Source: an uncultured Porphyromonadaceae bacterium (GTDB lineage: Bacteria > Bacteroidota > Bacteroidia > Bacteroidales > Muribaculaceae). From it: DNA of 64,000 bases. The position numbers were made by a program, and so were the translations under genes. Position 1 is the first letter of the stretch. Every line of letters starts with the position of its first letter. Of the stretch, positions 31,409 through 40,758 are shown piece after piece. A model generated the notes under the pieces. It did no database searches. It saw nothing but the letters and a program-made list of their open reading frames with translations, and was not told the DNA's origin. The stretch is taken from NCBI GenBank assembly GCA_902489275.1, contig CABTZK010000002.1, positions 1-64,000 of the forward strand, given 5' to 3'.

Positions 31409-33916
31409 TCAGTCAGCATCTTGCGGATTGAAGTCAACCTTAATCTCCTTGGAGAGACGGATGTCGCGGGAAGAAGCCCCGACCTTGATTTTATACTTTC
31501 CCGGGATCACGACGAACTTCTTGGCCGACCCTTTGTAGGTCGAGAAAGCGTCCTCATCGAGAAGCAGGGTGACGGTTTTCTTCTGACCAGGCTTGAGCAT
31601 GATCTTGTCAAAGCCTCGCAGCGTGGAAATCGGCTCCTCGGCAGCCACCTTCAGCGGCTCGACATAGACCTGCACCACCTCGGCTCCAGCCACCTTGCCC
31701 GTGTTCTTCACGTCGACTTTCACTTGGCACTTTTTCCCCACTCGCTTCACACTCAACGCACTATAAGCGAACGTGGTGTAGCTCAACCCGTAGCCAAAAG
31801 GATACTGCGGGGTGATGTGCCGCTTGTCGAAGTGGCGATACCCCACCAGCATGCCGTCGCTATAATTCAAGTAATTCTCGCCCTTGGTCTCGTAGAAACT
31901 GTCGTGACAGCCATAGTCCTCCCAAGCCTTGCCCCACGTGGCCGTGAGGTGTCCGCTCGGATTCACCTTGCCACTCATGATTTCGGCAAGCGCGGCCCCA
32001 CCTTCCTGTCCAGGATAGCCAGCCCAAATGATGGCTTTGGCGCAACTGGCCCAGTCGCTCATGTCGACGGCTCCTCCTGTGTAGAGCACGACAACCACAT
32101 GGGGATTGGCAGCAGCCATGGCCTTGATGAGGTCAACTTGCTCGGCAGGAAGTTTCCAAGCGCGATCATGCCCCTCACCCTCCAGCTGGTCGCCAAAACC
32201 GGCAGTCACAATCACGGCATCGCAGTTTTTCACCTCCTCGTTTGGCACCTCAGCATCGCTTCTGCCACTGCCCTTGTAGCCAAATTGGAGGAAAGCGTCG
32301 CCATCGGTTTCGCCATATTCCACTTTGACGCTATAGACGCGGCTGGCGAGCAGGTCGAGCGTGACCTCCTCGCATTGCGAGTCGCCTGTGTTGTCGATTA
32401 GCAACTCGTCGTCAAGCCACATTCGGCTGCCCTCGTCGCTGGCCAGCATGAGGGTGTACTCGCCGTTCTTGGGCACGCGCAGATAACCTGTGTAGCGCCC
32501 TGAGTAATAGTCGGTTCCCAGAATTTCCTCGTTGGGGCTGCTTTTGCCCCAATGGAAATTGATGTCTTTCACCACCTCGCTATAGAGCGGGCTACCTCCC
32601 AAAGTCGAGTTGTTGAAGTACTCTACCCGAAGCCCCGGGTTGCGCCCGTCGCGGTCCTGATACAAGTCGTCACACGGCTTAATGCTGAAATCGACCTTTT
32701 CCTCATCTTGGAAAACACTCACCGTGGCTTTGGGGAACTGGCGCTTCAGGCCGTGGAGCAAACTCACAGACTTCTGTGACTTCACCATTGAACTGCCGCC
32801 TCCTGCCACATTTTGCTCGGCAAAGGGGCCCGCCACGACGATGCGCTTCACTTTCTTGAGGGGAAGAGAGTGCTTGTCGTTCTTGAGGAGCACAATTCCC
32901 TCCTCGGCCTGCCTCAGCGCCACTTGCGCGCTTTGCGCCTCGCTGTAGTTAATGTTTGACGATTCCCCATCCCAACCGAAGCGGTAAATCACGCGCAAGA
33001 TGTTCTTCACCTTCTCGTCGATGGTTTTCTCGGTCACAGCGCCCGATGAGACGGCACTCATGAGGCTGTCTTGATTGAAATGCTTGGGTACCTTGCCGCC
33101 GTCCCTGTCCAAGTCCAGGCCAGCGTTGGCTGCGGCGACCGTGCTGCAAGTCGCGCCCGAATCGCTCATGACGATGCCGTCGAATCCCCACATCTTGCGC
33201 AAGACCCGCTGGTTGAGCCAAGCGTTCTCGGTCGAATGATAGCCATTGACCAGGTTGCGGGAACTCATCACACACGCCACGTGGGCTCGCTCGACAGCAG
33301 CGCGGAACGCGGGAAAGTAAATCTCGTGACAGGTGCGCTCGTCGGCGCGGGAGTCGATGCGCTGCCGTCCCCACTCCATGTTGTTGAGCGCGAAGTGCTT
33401 CGCGGTGGCGGCGATACCGCTGGCCTGAAGCCCATTGATGAAACTCACGCCCATTTCGGCCGTGAGGTATGGGTCCTCGCTCATGTACTCGAAGTTGCGG
33501 CCACACACTGGCGCGCGCATGATGTTCAAGCCAGGCCCGAGCACGATGCGCACGCCCCGCGCCTTGGCGTCCTGAGCCAGCGAGGCTCCCACGCCATACA
33601 TCAGGCGGCGATTCCACGTGGCGGCTCCCAGCGCCGTGGCGGCATACTGGGTCGATGAGCCGTGGCCGCAAATGCCCATCGACGCGTTGCTCATCGTAAC
33701 CTCGGGGATGCCGTATTTCTTCATGGAATGGAGGGAGAAACCCTTGTCGCTGCCCACAAGGTCGATTTTCTCCTTGAGCGTCATGGCCTTGAGCGTGGCA
33801 TCGACTTTTTTCTCGACAGCGGCATCGGTTTTCTTGGCGGCTTGCGCCCCCGGGGCGGCGGCGAGGAGGGCTACAGCCAGTATGGTGGTGATTTTACAAA
33901 TCGTTCTCTTCATCAT
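31409..33916 (-). CDS. GH3 beta-glucosidase-like enzyme with PA14 insert, exported
   Basis: The 835-residue protein starts with a signal peptide (TTILAVALLAAAPGAQA) and then has the GH3 TIM-barrel domain (about 40-290). This includes GPGLNIMRAPVCGRNFEY, AKHFALNNME and the nucleophile region GFDGIVMSDSGAT with Asp252. The GH3 C-terminal domain is interrupted by a PA14 domain (about 425-565, GLRVEYFNNSTLGG, then EYTLMLASDEGSRMWLDD). A fibronectin-III-like domain closes it (GKVAGAEVVQVYVEP). The architecture matches periplasmic GH3 enzymes that remove terminal glucose or related sugars from plant or microbial glycans. After the nucleophile the usual Trp is replaced by Ser-Gly. No SusC/D or other glycosidases lie next to it. 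Confidence 0.9.
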   Translation of the reverse strand: MMKRTICKITTILAVALLAAAPGAQAAKKTDAAVEKKVDATLKAMTLKEKIDLVGSDKGFSLHSMKKYGIPEVTMSNASMGICGHGSSTQYAATALGAATWNRRLMYGVGASLAQDAKARGVRIVLGPGLNIMRAPVCGRNFEYMSEDPYLTAEMGVSFINGLQASGIAATAKHFALNNMEWGRQRIDSRADERTCHEIYFPAFRAAVERAHVACVMSSRNLVNGYHSTENAWLNQRVLRKMWGFDGIVMSDSGATCSTVAAANAGLDLDRDGGKVPKHFNQDSLMSAVSSGAVTEKTIDEKVKNILRVIYRFGWDGESSNINYSEAQSAQVALRQAEEGIVLLKNDKHSLPLKKVKRIVVAGPFAEQNVAGGGSSMVKSQKSVSLLHGLKRQFPKATVSVFQDEEKVDFSIKPCDDLYQDRDGRNPGLRVEYFNNSTLGGSPLYSEVVKDINFHWGKSSPNEEILGTDYYSGRYTGYLRVPKNGEYTLMLASDEGSRMWLDDELLIDNTGDSQCEEVTLDLLASRVYSVKVEYGETDGDAFLQFGYKGSGRSDAEVPNEEVKNCDAVIVTAGFGDQLEGEGHDRAWKLPAEQVDLIKAMAAANPHVVVVLYTGGAVDMSDWASCAKAIIWAGYPGQEGGAALAEIMSGKVNPSGHLTATWGKAWEDYGCHDSFYETKGENYLNYSDGMLVGYRHFDKRHITPQYPFGYGLSYTTFAYSALSVKRVGKKCQVKVDVKNTGKVAGAEVVQVYVEPLKVAAEEPISTLRGFDKIMLKPGQKKTVTLLLDEDAFSTYKGSAKKFVVIPGKYKIKVGASSRDIRLSKEIKVDFNPQDAD

Positions 33917-34037
33917 CAGGTTAAATTTAGGGCAAAAATACTACATTTTTACTAATTTCTCACGACCCATTAGCAGTGGTTAATATCTTGTTGATAATTT
34001 TAAAGCATATTATGATTACTTATCGCGGCAATTGGCT

Positions 34038-34045
34038 TAAATTTG
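34038..34045 (+). promoter_or_regulatory. Probable -7 element of dnaB
   Basis: TAAATTTG ends 18 bases before the ATG at 34064; no obvious -33 element. Confidence 0.45.
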
Positions 34046-34063
34046 CATCCCGCTTAAAGCCCG

Positions 34064-35683
34064 ATGGCTAATGCGCGTAACTCGTCAATAAAAAACGAAA
34101 GCATGGAATTTGAAATCGCAAAGCAGTCGGCCAACAGGCAGCACCGGCGCCGCTCCAGCCAGGAAAACGAAATCCCCTCGGAATATGCCAAAATGCAGCC
34201 CCAAGACCTTGATATTGAGGAGGCCGTATTAGGCGCACTCATGCTTGAGAAAGAGGCCTACAGCACCGTGTGCGAAATCTTGAAGCCCGAGAGTTTCTAT
34301 GCCCCGGCCAACCAGAAAATCTACGAGGCCATCCAAAACCTGGGCGCTGCCCAACGCCCCATCGACTTGCTCACCGTCACCGAGCAGCTGCGCGCGAACG
34401 GCACGCTCGACGAGGTGGGGGGAGCCGTGCGCATCTCGGAGCTCACGGGCCGCGTGTCGAGTGCCGCCAATGCCGAGTATCACGCTCGCATCGTGGCGCA
34501 AAAATACATCGCGCGCGAGCTCATCAGCTTCAGCTCGCAAATCGGCACCCTGGCCTTTGACGACTCCATCGATGTGCTCGACCTCATGCAGGAGGCCGAG
34601 GGCAAGCTCTTTGAAATCTCCCAAAACTCCCTCAAGCGCGATGTGGTGCAAATCGACCCTGTCTTGCGCGAGGCCATCAAGAAAATCGAGGACTCGGCCA
34701 AGCGCGAGAACGGGCTGAGCGGGCTGGAGACGGGCTACCACGACCTCGACAAGATCACCTCGGGCTGGCAAAACAGCGACCTCATCATCATTGCGGCTCG
34801 CCCGGCCATGGGCAAGACGGCATTTGTGCTCTCCATGGCCAAGAACATGGCCGTTGACCGGAACACCCCCGTGGCCGTGTTCTCGCTCGAAATGTCGAAC
34901 TTGCAGCTGGTGAACCGCTTGATCAGCAACGTGTGCGACATCGAAGGGGAGAAAATCAAGAGCGGCCAACTGTCGCAATTTGAATGGGACAAGCTGTTTG
35001 CAAGGACCAAATTCCTCTATTCGTCACCGCTCTACATCGACGACACGCCATCGCTCTCGGTGTTTGAGCTGCGCACCAAGGCGCGCCGCCTTGTGCGCGA
35101 GCACAACGTGAAACTCATCATCATCGACTACCTGCAACTCATGAACGCCACGGGCATGAAATTCGGCAGCCGCGAGCAGGAAGTGAGCACCATCTCACGG
35201 TCGCTCAAGCAGCTGGCCAAGGAATTGAACATCCCCATTGTGGCCCTCTCGCAGCTCAACCGCAGCGTGGAGCAGCGTGGCGACGACCGCAATGGCAAGC
35301 GCCCGCAATTGAGCGACTTGCGCGAATCGGGCGCCATTGAGCAAGATGCCGACATCGTGTGCTTCATTCACCGCCCCGAGTACTACACGCGCTCCTCAGA
35401 GGACCGCGAAGGCAATGACATCAGCGGCCTCGCCGAGTTTATCATCGCCAAGCACCGCAGCGGCAGCGTCGACGACGTGAAGATGCGTTTTGTCAAGCAG
35501 TTTGCCCGCTTCGAGAACTGGGACGAGAACCGCATCATCGGCAACGAGACCTACGAGTCGAAGATGAATGCCGATGCTGCCAAGCCTGGTAGCCTGCCGC
35601 CCGCGTCTGACAACAACCTGCAACCTCCCGCGCCCTACACTGACTTCCTGACCGATTCTGGCGAGAGCGAGGTGCCCTTCTGA
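34064..35683 (+). CDS. dnaB: Replicative DNA helicase DnaB
   Basis: DnaB unwinds DNA at the replication fork as a hexamer. The 539-residue protein has the N-terminal DnaB domain starting PQDLDIEEAVLGALMLEKEAY, the RecA-like ATPase with Walker A ARPAMGKTAF, EMSNLQLVNRL, Walker B IIIDYLQLM and SQLNRSVEQR plus LRESGAIEQDAD further on. The C-terminal 50 residues are a Pro/Asp-rich tail. About 45 extra residues precede the domain; starts at 34064 or 34103 are both possible. It is convergent with radC, with four bases between the stops. Confidence 0.95.
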   Translation: MANARNSSIKNESMEFEIAKQSANRQHRRRSSQENEIPSEYAKMQPQDLDIEEAVLGALMLEKEAYSTVCEILKPESFYAPANQKIYEAIQNLGAAQRPIDLLTVTEQLRANGTLDEVGGAVRISELTGRVSSAANAEYHARIVAQKYIARELISFSSQIGTLAFDDSIDVLDLMQEAEGKLFEISQNSLKRDVVQIDPVLREAIKKIEDSAKRENGLSGLETGYHDLDKITSGWQNSDLIIIAARPAMGKTAFVLSMAKNMAVDRNTPVAVFSLEMSNLQLVNRLISNVCDIEGEKIKSGQLSQFEWDKLFARTKFLYSSPLYIDDTPSLSVFELRTKARRLVREHNVKLIIIDYLQLMNATGMKFGSREQEVSTISRSLKQLAKELNIPIVALSQLNRSVEQRGDDRNGKRPQLSDLRESGAIEQDADIVCFIHRPEYYTRSSEDREGNDISGLAEFIIAKHRSGSVDDVKMRFVKQFARFENWDENRIIGNETYESKMNADAAKPGSLPPASDNNLQPPAPYTDFLTDSGESEVPF

Positions 35684-35687
35684 CGCC

Positions 35688-36407
35688 TCAAAGCCGATTG
35701 TGGTCGCAATAGCTGAAATATTGGCCGCCACGGCACACAATGATGTGGTCAACCAGCGGGATGCCCACAGCCTGGCAGGCATCTCGCAACCGCTGGGTGA
35801 GGAGATCGTCCTCACGGCTGGGATGGGCGGTGTCGCTGGGATGGTTGTGAGCCAGCAAAATGCTGTCGGCCAAGCGGGTTATCGCCTCCTTGAGAATCAA
35901 CTTAATGTCGCCCACCACAGCCATGGTGCCTCCCGTGCCCATGCGCACCTTGTCAACCACTCGCTTGCCGCGATTCAGGATTAAAATCCAGATTTCCTCG
36001 TGGGGCAGGTACTCCATGAACGGCCTCAGATAGTCGTAGGCGGTCTTGCTGTCGGCCACCTGGTAGTGGTCGTCAAACTTCTCGACCTGGTACCGGCGCG
36101 CGATTTCCAGCGCTGCCAGAATTTGCAGCGCCTTCACCTCGCCTATCCCATTGTATTTCATGAGATCCTTGAATCCTCGCCGAGCCACGGCATAGAGCTT
36201 GTTGTCGTGCTCGCGCAAGATGCGCTGGCACAAGTCTACCACGCTCTCGCCCGGCGTGCCGCTGCCGATGATGATGGCCAGCAGCTCGGCCAGCGACAAG
36301 GCACCGAATCCGTTGATTTTCGCCTTCTCGCGGGGGCGGTCGTCCTCGGCTAAAAACATCTTTAAGGCTCTCGACGCTTTCTCGTCGCAATCGGTTGTAT
36401 ATGCCAT
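35688..36407 (-). CDS. radC: RadC/YeeS-family JAMM-domain protein
   Basis: The 239-residue product has a helix-hairpin-helix-like N-terminal part (about 20-110, LSLAELLAIIIGSGT, then KYNGIGEVKALQILAALE) and a C-terminal JAMM metalloprotease-like domain with HNHPSDTAHPSREDD supplying the zinc ligands. The usual HNHPSG reads HNHPSD here. The biochemical role of RadC is unresolved; the name does not imply proven DNA repair. This 239-residue chromosomal form with the HhH region is the standard RadC rather than the short plasmid type. A -7 element TAAGTTTG lies at 36449-36456. Confidence 0.9.
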   Translation of the reverse strand: MAYTTDCDEKASRALKMFLAEDDRPREKAKINGFGALSLAELLAIIIGSGTPGESVVDLCQRILREHDNKLYAVARRGFKDLMKYNGIGEVKALQILAALEIARRYQVEKFDDHYQVADSKTAYDYLRPFMEYLPHEEIWILILNRGKRVVDKVRMGTGGTMAVVGDIKLILKEAITRLADSILLAHNHPSDTAHPSREDDLLTQRLRDACQAVGIPLVDHIIVCRGGQYFSYCDHNRL

Positions 36408-36448
36408 GACAATTGAACTTAATGGTGATGGAGACACAAAGTTGACTG

Positions 36449-36456
36449 CAAACTTA
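36449..36456 (-). promoter_or_regulatory. Probable -7 element of radC
   Basis: Minus-strand TAAGTTTG, about 41 bases before the ATG; the -33 element is unclear. Confidence 0.4.
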
Positions 36457-36568
36457 CTGAAAAATCCTGAATTCAGCACGCGATGGCTCATTTTTTAGTT
36501 CCAAAACGCTTCCCCCACCAACCTAACATGCCACTGTGCCCATTAACTTTTAAACAGGGGGAAAAACA

Positions 36569-36600
36569 TTGGGAGAATTGGATGATTTTGAGTAACTTTG
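36569..36600 (+). promoter_or_regulatory. Promoter of the DUF1460 gene
   Basis: TTGG at 36569-36572 and TAACTTTG at 36593-36600 are 20 bp apart; leader about 35 bases. Confidence 0.6.
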
Positions 36601-36641
36601 TGAATCAAGATGAAGACTAACCTCGTCAAAGCACTGCAAAG

Positions 36642-37517
36642 ATGAAAAAACGAAGACACGCATTCCTCCTCACCCTCGCCTTTCTCACGCCACTGATTGC
36701 CCTTGCAGCGCCCATGCAAATGATGCGATTCCATTGCGAGAAAGACACGACAGAGATCAACACGCTGCTCAAAAAGGGCTTTGACAGCGGGGAAAGAGAC
36801 CCTAACGCGCTGGTGAGCCTCTACGCGCGCCAACTGCTGGGCACGCCGTACGTGGCACACACCCTGGAAGGCGACACCGAAATGCTGACCATCAACATCC
36901 ATCAGCTTGACTGCACCACGTTTGTGGAGACCCTCTACGCCCTCACGCGCACCACCCTGGAGCGGCGCTACTCATGGCGCGACTATGCCAGCAACCTGGA
37001 AAACCTGCGCTACCGCCGGGGACACATCGACGGCTACGCCTCGCGGCTGCACTACATCAGCGACTGGGTGATGGACAACAAGAGCCGCGGCAACATCGAG
37101 GAGGTGACTGCCGACTTGCCGGGATCAAAGACGATGGTCAAGACCATCGACTTCATGACGAGGCACCGCGACAAGTACCCCGCGCTGAGCGACAGCGCGA
37201 CATGGGCAAAAATCAGGAACTATGAAATCGGATTCCGCAGCCACAAGTACGCATACGTCAGAAAATCGCTGATGAACAACAAGGAGGTGAAAAAGGCGCT
37301 CCTTGAAGGTGACATTGTGGGGCTTGTCACCAAGATTGACGGGCTGGACGTATCGCACATGGGCATTGTCGTGAAAGACGAGAAAGGCGAGCTCTTCCTG
37401 CTCGACGCCTCATCGGCCGACGGGAAAGTGCAGATTGAGAAAGAAAACATGATGCGCTACTTGGAAAAGAACAAGAACTACATCGGGGTGCGCGTGTTCA
37501 GAATAAGGAAAAACTGA
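36642..37517 (+). CDS. DUF1460 family protein (amidase-like, papain fold)
   Basis: The 291-residue protein has a signal peptide (FLLTLAFLTPLIALAA) and the DUF1460 domain, described as N-acetylmuramoyl-L-alanine amidase-like with an NlpC/P60-type fold. Conserved points are LLGTPYVAHTLEG, the likely nucleophile cysteine in HQLDCTTFVETLYAL (Cys88) and the histidine in GLDVSHMGIVVKD. Structures of Bacteroides members suggest cutting of murein peptides or related molecules in the periplasm. It has its own promoter and ends before the terminator of the large ribosomal block, which lies on the other strand. Confidence 0.85.
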   Translation: MKKRRHAFLLTLAFLTPLIALAAPMQMMRFHCEKDTTEINTLLKKGFDSGERDPNALVSLYARQLLGTPYVAHTLEGDTEMLTINIHQLDCTTFVETLYALTRTTLERRYSWRDYASNLENLRYRRGHIDGYASRLHYISDWVMDNKSRGNIEEVTADLPGSKTMVKTIDFMTRHRDKYPALSDSATWAKIRNYEIGFRSHKYAYVRKSLMNNKEVKKALLEGDIVGLVTKIDGLDVSHMGIVVKDEKGELFLLDASSADGKVQIEKENMMRYLEKNKNYIGVRVFRIRKN

Positions 37518-37568
37518 GCCGGGACGAACGCCGGCGGGCAGTCGCGACCCACCCGCGCGCAAAATAAA

Positions 37569-37601
37569 AGTGTCCAGCTCCTGCATGAGGAACTGGACAC
37601 T
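37569..37601 (-). terminator. Terminator of the ribosomal protein block
   Basis: AGTGTCCAG (37569-37577) pairs with 37593-37601, and TCCT with AGGA inside. On the minus strand it is followed by TTTATTTT, ending transcription after rplQ; it may also stop the DUF1460 transcript. Confidence 0.85.
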
Positions 37602-37659
37602 CTCTCCTTTATTCACGGCTCTTCCCCGCGCTATTGGGGGGGAATACCCACTGCTGTGG

Positions 37660-38172
37660 CTAAGCCTCAGCTGCCTCGGGAGCCTTCTCCTCGGCCTTGG
37701 GTGTCTCTTCTGCCTTAGCTGCTGCTGGCGCCTCGGCCTGCGGAGCAGCCTTGCGGCGGCTGCGGCGAGTGGCCTTGCGGGCAGGGGTCTCGTTCTTGGC
37801 CTGAAGCATCGCCTCGTTGTAGTCCACAAGCTCAATGAAGCAAGTCTTGGCGGCGTCGCCAAAGCGATTGCCCGTTTTCAGGATGCGCGTGTAGCCTCCT
37901 GGGCGGTCGCCGATTTTCTCTGCAACATTCTTGAAGAGCTCGGTCACGGCTCTCTTGTCTTGCAAGTAGCGGAACACCTGGCGCCGCGAAGCAGTATCAT
38001 CTTTCTTGGCGCGGTTGATGATGGGCTCGGCATACACGCGAAGCGCCTTGGCCTTGGCCAGGGTAGTAAAGATTCTTTTGTGAAGAATCAGCGAAATGGT
38101 CATGTTTGACAGCATAGCGTCTCGATGACTTTTCTTTCGGCTTAAATGATTGAATTTTTTATTGTGTCTCAT
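37660..38172 (-). CDS. rplQ: Ribosomal protein L17
   Basis: L17 lies at the exit-tunnel side of the large subunit. Residues 1-118 are the normal L17 (MRHNKKFNHLSRKKSHRDAM, later PGGYTRILKTGNRFGDAA). From about 128 there is an Ala/Lys/Glu-rich low-complexity tail of 40 residues that E. coli L17 lacks but that is common in Bacteroidetes. It is the last gene of the 33-gene block, seven bases after rpoA. Confidence 0.97.
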   Translation of the reverse strand: MRHNKKFNHLSRKKSHRDAMLSNMTISLILHKRIFTTLAKAKALRVYAEPIINRAKKDDTASRRQVFRYLQDKRAVTELFKNVAEKIGDRPGGYTRILKTGNRFGDAAKTCFIELVDYNEAMLQAKNETPARKATRRSRRKAAPQAEAPAAAKAEETPKAEEKAPEAAEA

Positions 38173-38179
38173 CGTTTAA

Positions 38180-39172
38180 TTACTCTTTATCTAATTTATA
38201 CTTAGAAATATCCATGCCGAACGAGAGGCCGTGCGATGCGAGGAGCTCTTCAAGTTCAGACAGGGATTTTTTACCGAAATTACGGAACTTGAGCAGGTCG
38301 GTCTTGTTGTAGATGACCAGCTCGCCGAGCGTCTCAACCTCGGCCGACTTCAGGCAATTGAGCGCGCGCACGCTAAGGTCCAGATCCACCAGTTTGGTTT
38401 TCAGGAGCTGGCGCATGTGCAGCACCTCCTCATCAAACTCATCATTGCCCTCGGTCTCGGTTGAATCGAGCGCGATTTTCTCGTCGGAGAAGAGCATGAA
38501 GTGCTGAATCAGGATTTTAGCAGCCTCTTTCAGGGCATCCTTGGGAAGGATCGAGCCATCGGTTGTAATTTCAAGTATAAGCTTCTCGTAGTCGGTTTTT
38601 TGCTCGACACGATAGTTCTCGACAGCATATTTCACGTTCAAGATGGGCGTGTAGATGGAATCGATGGCGATAACATCGATGGCATCGCTGGGATTGCGGT
38701 TTTCGTCGGCAGAAACATATCCACGCCCCTTGTTGATGGTGATGTCAAGTTGTATGTTAGCGCTCGGGTCCAGATGGCAGATGACGAGCTCGGGATTGAG
38801 CACCTCAAAACCGCTGAGGACCTTGCCAATGTCACCAGCTTTGAAAACATCCTGGCTCGAAACCTTGATAGTAGCCTTTTCAAATTCGGTTTCATCGACC
38901 ACGCGTTTGAGGCGCACTTGCTTAAGATTGAGGATGACGTTAGTGACATCTTCTTTCACTCCGGGTATGGTGGCGAACTCGTGCTTGACACCGTCGATGC
39001 GAATGTTGCAGATGGCATAGCCCTCAAGCGAGGAGAGCAAAATGCGGCGCAAGGCATTGCCAATGGTGACACCATAGCCAGGCTCCAAGGGGCGAAACTC
39101 GAATTTGCCGAAAGTGTTGTCGGCTTCCAACATTAATACTTTGTCGGGTTTCTGAAATGTTAAAATAGCCAT
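38180..39172 (-). CDS. rpoA: RNA polymerase alpha subunit
   Basis: The 330-residue protein has the N-terminal assembly domain (about 1-230; FRPLEPGYGVTIGNALRRIL is the dimer and beta/beta-prime contact) and, after a linker, the C-terminal domain (about 255-325; CLKSAEVETLGELVIY and LLKFRNFGKKSLSELEELL) that contacts activators and upstream DNA. It is in the usual place between rpsD and rplQ. Confidence 0.98.
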   Translation of the reverse strand: MAILTFQKPDKVLMLEADNTFGKFEFRPLEPGYGVTIGNALRRILLSSLEGYAICNIRIDGVKHEFATIPGVKEDVTNVILNLKQVRLKRVVDETEFEKATIKVSSQDVFKAGDIGKVLSGFEVLNPELVICHLDPSANIQLDITINKGRGYVSADENRNPSDAIDVIAIDSIYTPILNVKYAVENYRVEQKTDYEKLILEITTDGSILPKDALKEAAKILIQHFMLFSDEKIALDSTETEGNDEFDEEVLHMRQLLKTKLVDLDLSVRALNCLKSAEVETLGELVIYNKTDLLKFRNFGKKSLSELEELLASHGLSFGMDISKYKLDKE

Positions 39173-39184
39173 GGACGTTAAATT

Positions 39185-39793
39185 TTACTGTTTTGAATAC
39201 AACTCTACGATTAACTGTTCATTGATATTCTCTGGAATATCCTCACGTTGCGGCACATTGAGCATTTTGCCACCTTTCACGTTCTCGTCGTATTCAATCC
39301 AGGGGTACTTGGCGTGGTTGAATCCAGCGAGCGAGTCCTGAATCACTTCGAGGGACTTGGATTTCTCGCGGACTGCAATCACCTCGCCAGGCGTGACCTG
39401 ATAGGAAGGAATGCCGACGACCTGCCCGTCGACCGTAATGTGACGGTGCAGCACGAGCTGGCGCGCTGCGGCGCGCGTGCGGGCGATGCCCAGGCGGAAG
39501 ACAATGTTGTCAAGACGCGACTCGAGTAATTGCAGCAGCACCTCGCCCGTCACGCCACGAGAAGATGAGGCTTTCTTGAAAAGGTTGCGAAACTGGCGCT
39601 CGAGCACGCCATAGGTGTATTTAGCCTTTTGTTTTTCGCGAAGCTGCGTGCCGTACTCCGAGAGTTTTCTCCTCTTGTTGGCGCCGTGCTGACCGGGGGG
39701 GTAGTTCTTTCTCGCGAGAACTTTGTCTTCACCGAAAATAGGCTCGCCCAGTTTTCGGGCAATTTTTGATTTTGGACCGGTATATCTTGCCAT
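39185..39793 (-). CDS. rpsD: Ribosomal protein S4
   Basis: The 202-residue primary 16S binder has its N-terminal part (ARYTGPKSKIARKLGEPIFG) and the S4 RNA-binding domain (LESRLDNIVFRLGIARTRAA, then GQVVGIPSYQV). There are no zinc-type cysteines at the N-terminus. In E. coli S4 represses the alpha operon by binding its mRNA. Here a gap of 151 bases precedes rpsD, wider than most in this block. Confidence 0.97.
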   Translation of the reverse strand: MARYTGPKSKIARKLGEPIFGEDKVLARKNYPPGQHGANKRRKLSEYGTQLREKQKAKYTYGVLERQFRNLFKKASSSRGVTGEVLLQLLESRLDNIVFRLGIARTRAAARQLVLHRHITVDGQVVGIPSYQVTPGEVIAVREKSKSLEVIQDSLAGFNHAKYPWIEYDENVKGGKMLNVPQREDIPENINEQLIVELYSKQ

Positions 39794-39944
39794 TTTATCA
39801 AATAATTAAAGTTTGTTGTTGAATCGCTTCAGTGCAGCCGCGATTGCAGAGAGGTTGTTAAACGAAATGCAATCTATTCACTGACAGAGATTCGCGAAAA
39901 ATGATGAATAAACTTGAATTTAAAAACAGATGACTTGCATGTGA
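39794..39944 (-). promoter_or_regulatory. Unusually wide gap before rpsD, candidate S4 leader
   Basis: The 151-base gap between rpsK and rpsD has no -7 promoter match on the minus strand and no gene. It contains short inverted segments (around 39835-39860). An autoregulatory S4 site is possible but rests on position only. Confidence 0.3.
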
Positions 39945-40334
39945 TTAAACTCTTCTTCTCTTAGGAGGACGGCATCCGTTGTGCGGAAGCGGAGTGACAT
40001 CGATAATCTCGGTGACTGCGATACCTGCGCCGTGAACGGTGCGGATAGCCGACTCGCGACCGTTGCCAGGCCCCTTCACGTAGGCTTTCACTTTGCGAAG
40101 CCCGAGGTCATAGGCAACCTTGGCACAGTCTTGTGCGGCCATTTGTGCAGCGTAGGGGGTGTTCTTTTTAGAACCGCGGAAGCCCATCTTGCCGGCCGAA
40201 GACCATGAAATAACCTGTCCCTCACCATTGGCGAGGCACACAATGATGTTGTTGAAAGAAGAATGAACGTGCAGTTGACCAACTCCGTCAACCTTAACAA
40301 CTCTCTTCTTAGCTGCGACTGTCTTTTTTGCCAT
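39945..40334 (-). CDS. rpsK: Ribosomal protein S11
   Basis: The 129-residue protein is on the 30S platform. Diagnostic segments are NGEGQVISWSSAGKMGFRGS, then KVKAYVKGPGNGRESAIR and the C-terminal TPLPHNGCRPPKRRRV. It follows rpsM after nine bases. Confidence 0.98.
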   Translation of the reverse strand: MAKKTVAAKKRVVKVDGVGQLHVHSSFNNIIVCLANGEGQVISWSSAGKMGFRGSKKNTPYAAQMAAQDCAKVAYDLGLRKVKAYVKGPGNGRESAIRTVHGAGIAVTEIIDVTPLPHNGCRPPKRRRV

Positions 40335-40343
40335 ACTTTAAAA

Positions 40344-40724
40344 TTATTTAGTAGCTTTCTTCTTGTTTGCAACTGTTTTCTTGCGTCCCTTGCGGGTGCG
40401 GGCATTGTTCTTGGTGCTCTGTCCGCGCACGGGAAGCCCGATGCGGTGGCGGATGCCACGGTAGCAACCAATGTCCATCAGGCGCTTGATGTTCATCTGG
40501 ACCTCGCTGCGGAGGTCACCTTCGACCTTGTAGTTCTCGCCGATAACCTCGCGCACCTTGGCGGCCTCGGCATCGGTCCAATCCTTCACCTTCGTGTCCT
40601 CGCTGACACCGGCTTTCTCGAGGATTTTGGCGGCAGAGCTGCGACCAATACCAAAGATATAGGTGAGCGCAATGACGCCTCTTTTGTTTTGTGGGAGATC
40701 AACTCCGACTATACGTACTGCCAT
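40344..40724 (-). CDS. rpsM: Ribosomal protein S13
   Basis: The 126-residue protein of the 30S head touches tRNA and the 50S bridge. The start AVRIVGVDLPQNKRGVIALT, the helix-two-turn-helix YIFGIGRSSAAKIL and the C-terminal RGQSTKNNARTRKGRKK are typical. Confidence 0.98.
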   Translation of the reverse strand: MAVRIVGVDLPQNKRGVIALTYIFGIGRSSAAKILEKAGVSEDTKVKDWTDAEAAKVREVIGENYKVEGDLRSEVQMNIKRLMDIGCYRGIRHRIGLPVRGQSTKNNARTRKGRKKTVANKKKATK

Positions 40725-40758
40725 ATAATTGAGATTTTTTTTGCGAAATTAATAGAAA

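Noticed and set aside
31310..32401. Plus-strand frame opposite the GH3 gene
   Set aside because: Covers the efp terminator and then runs antisense to a certain gene.
36199..36498. Plus-strand frame across the radC start
   Set aside because: Antisense to radC and its promoter, without coding signs.
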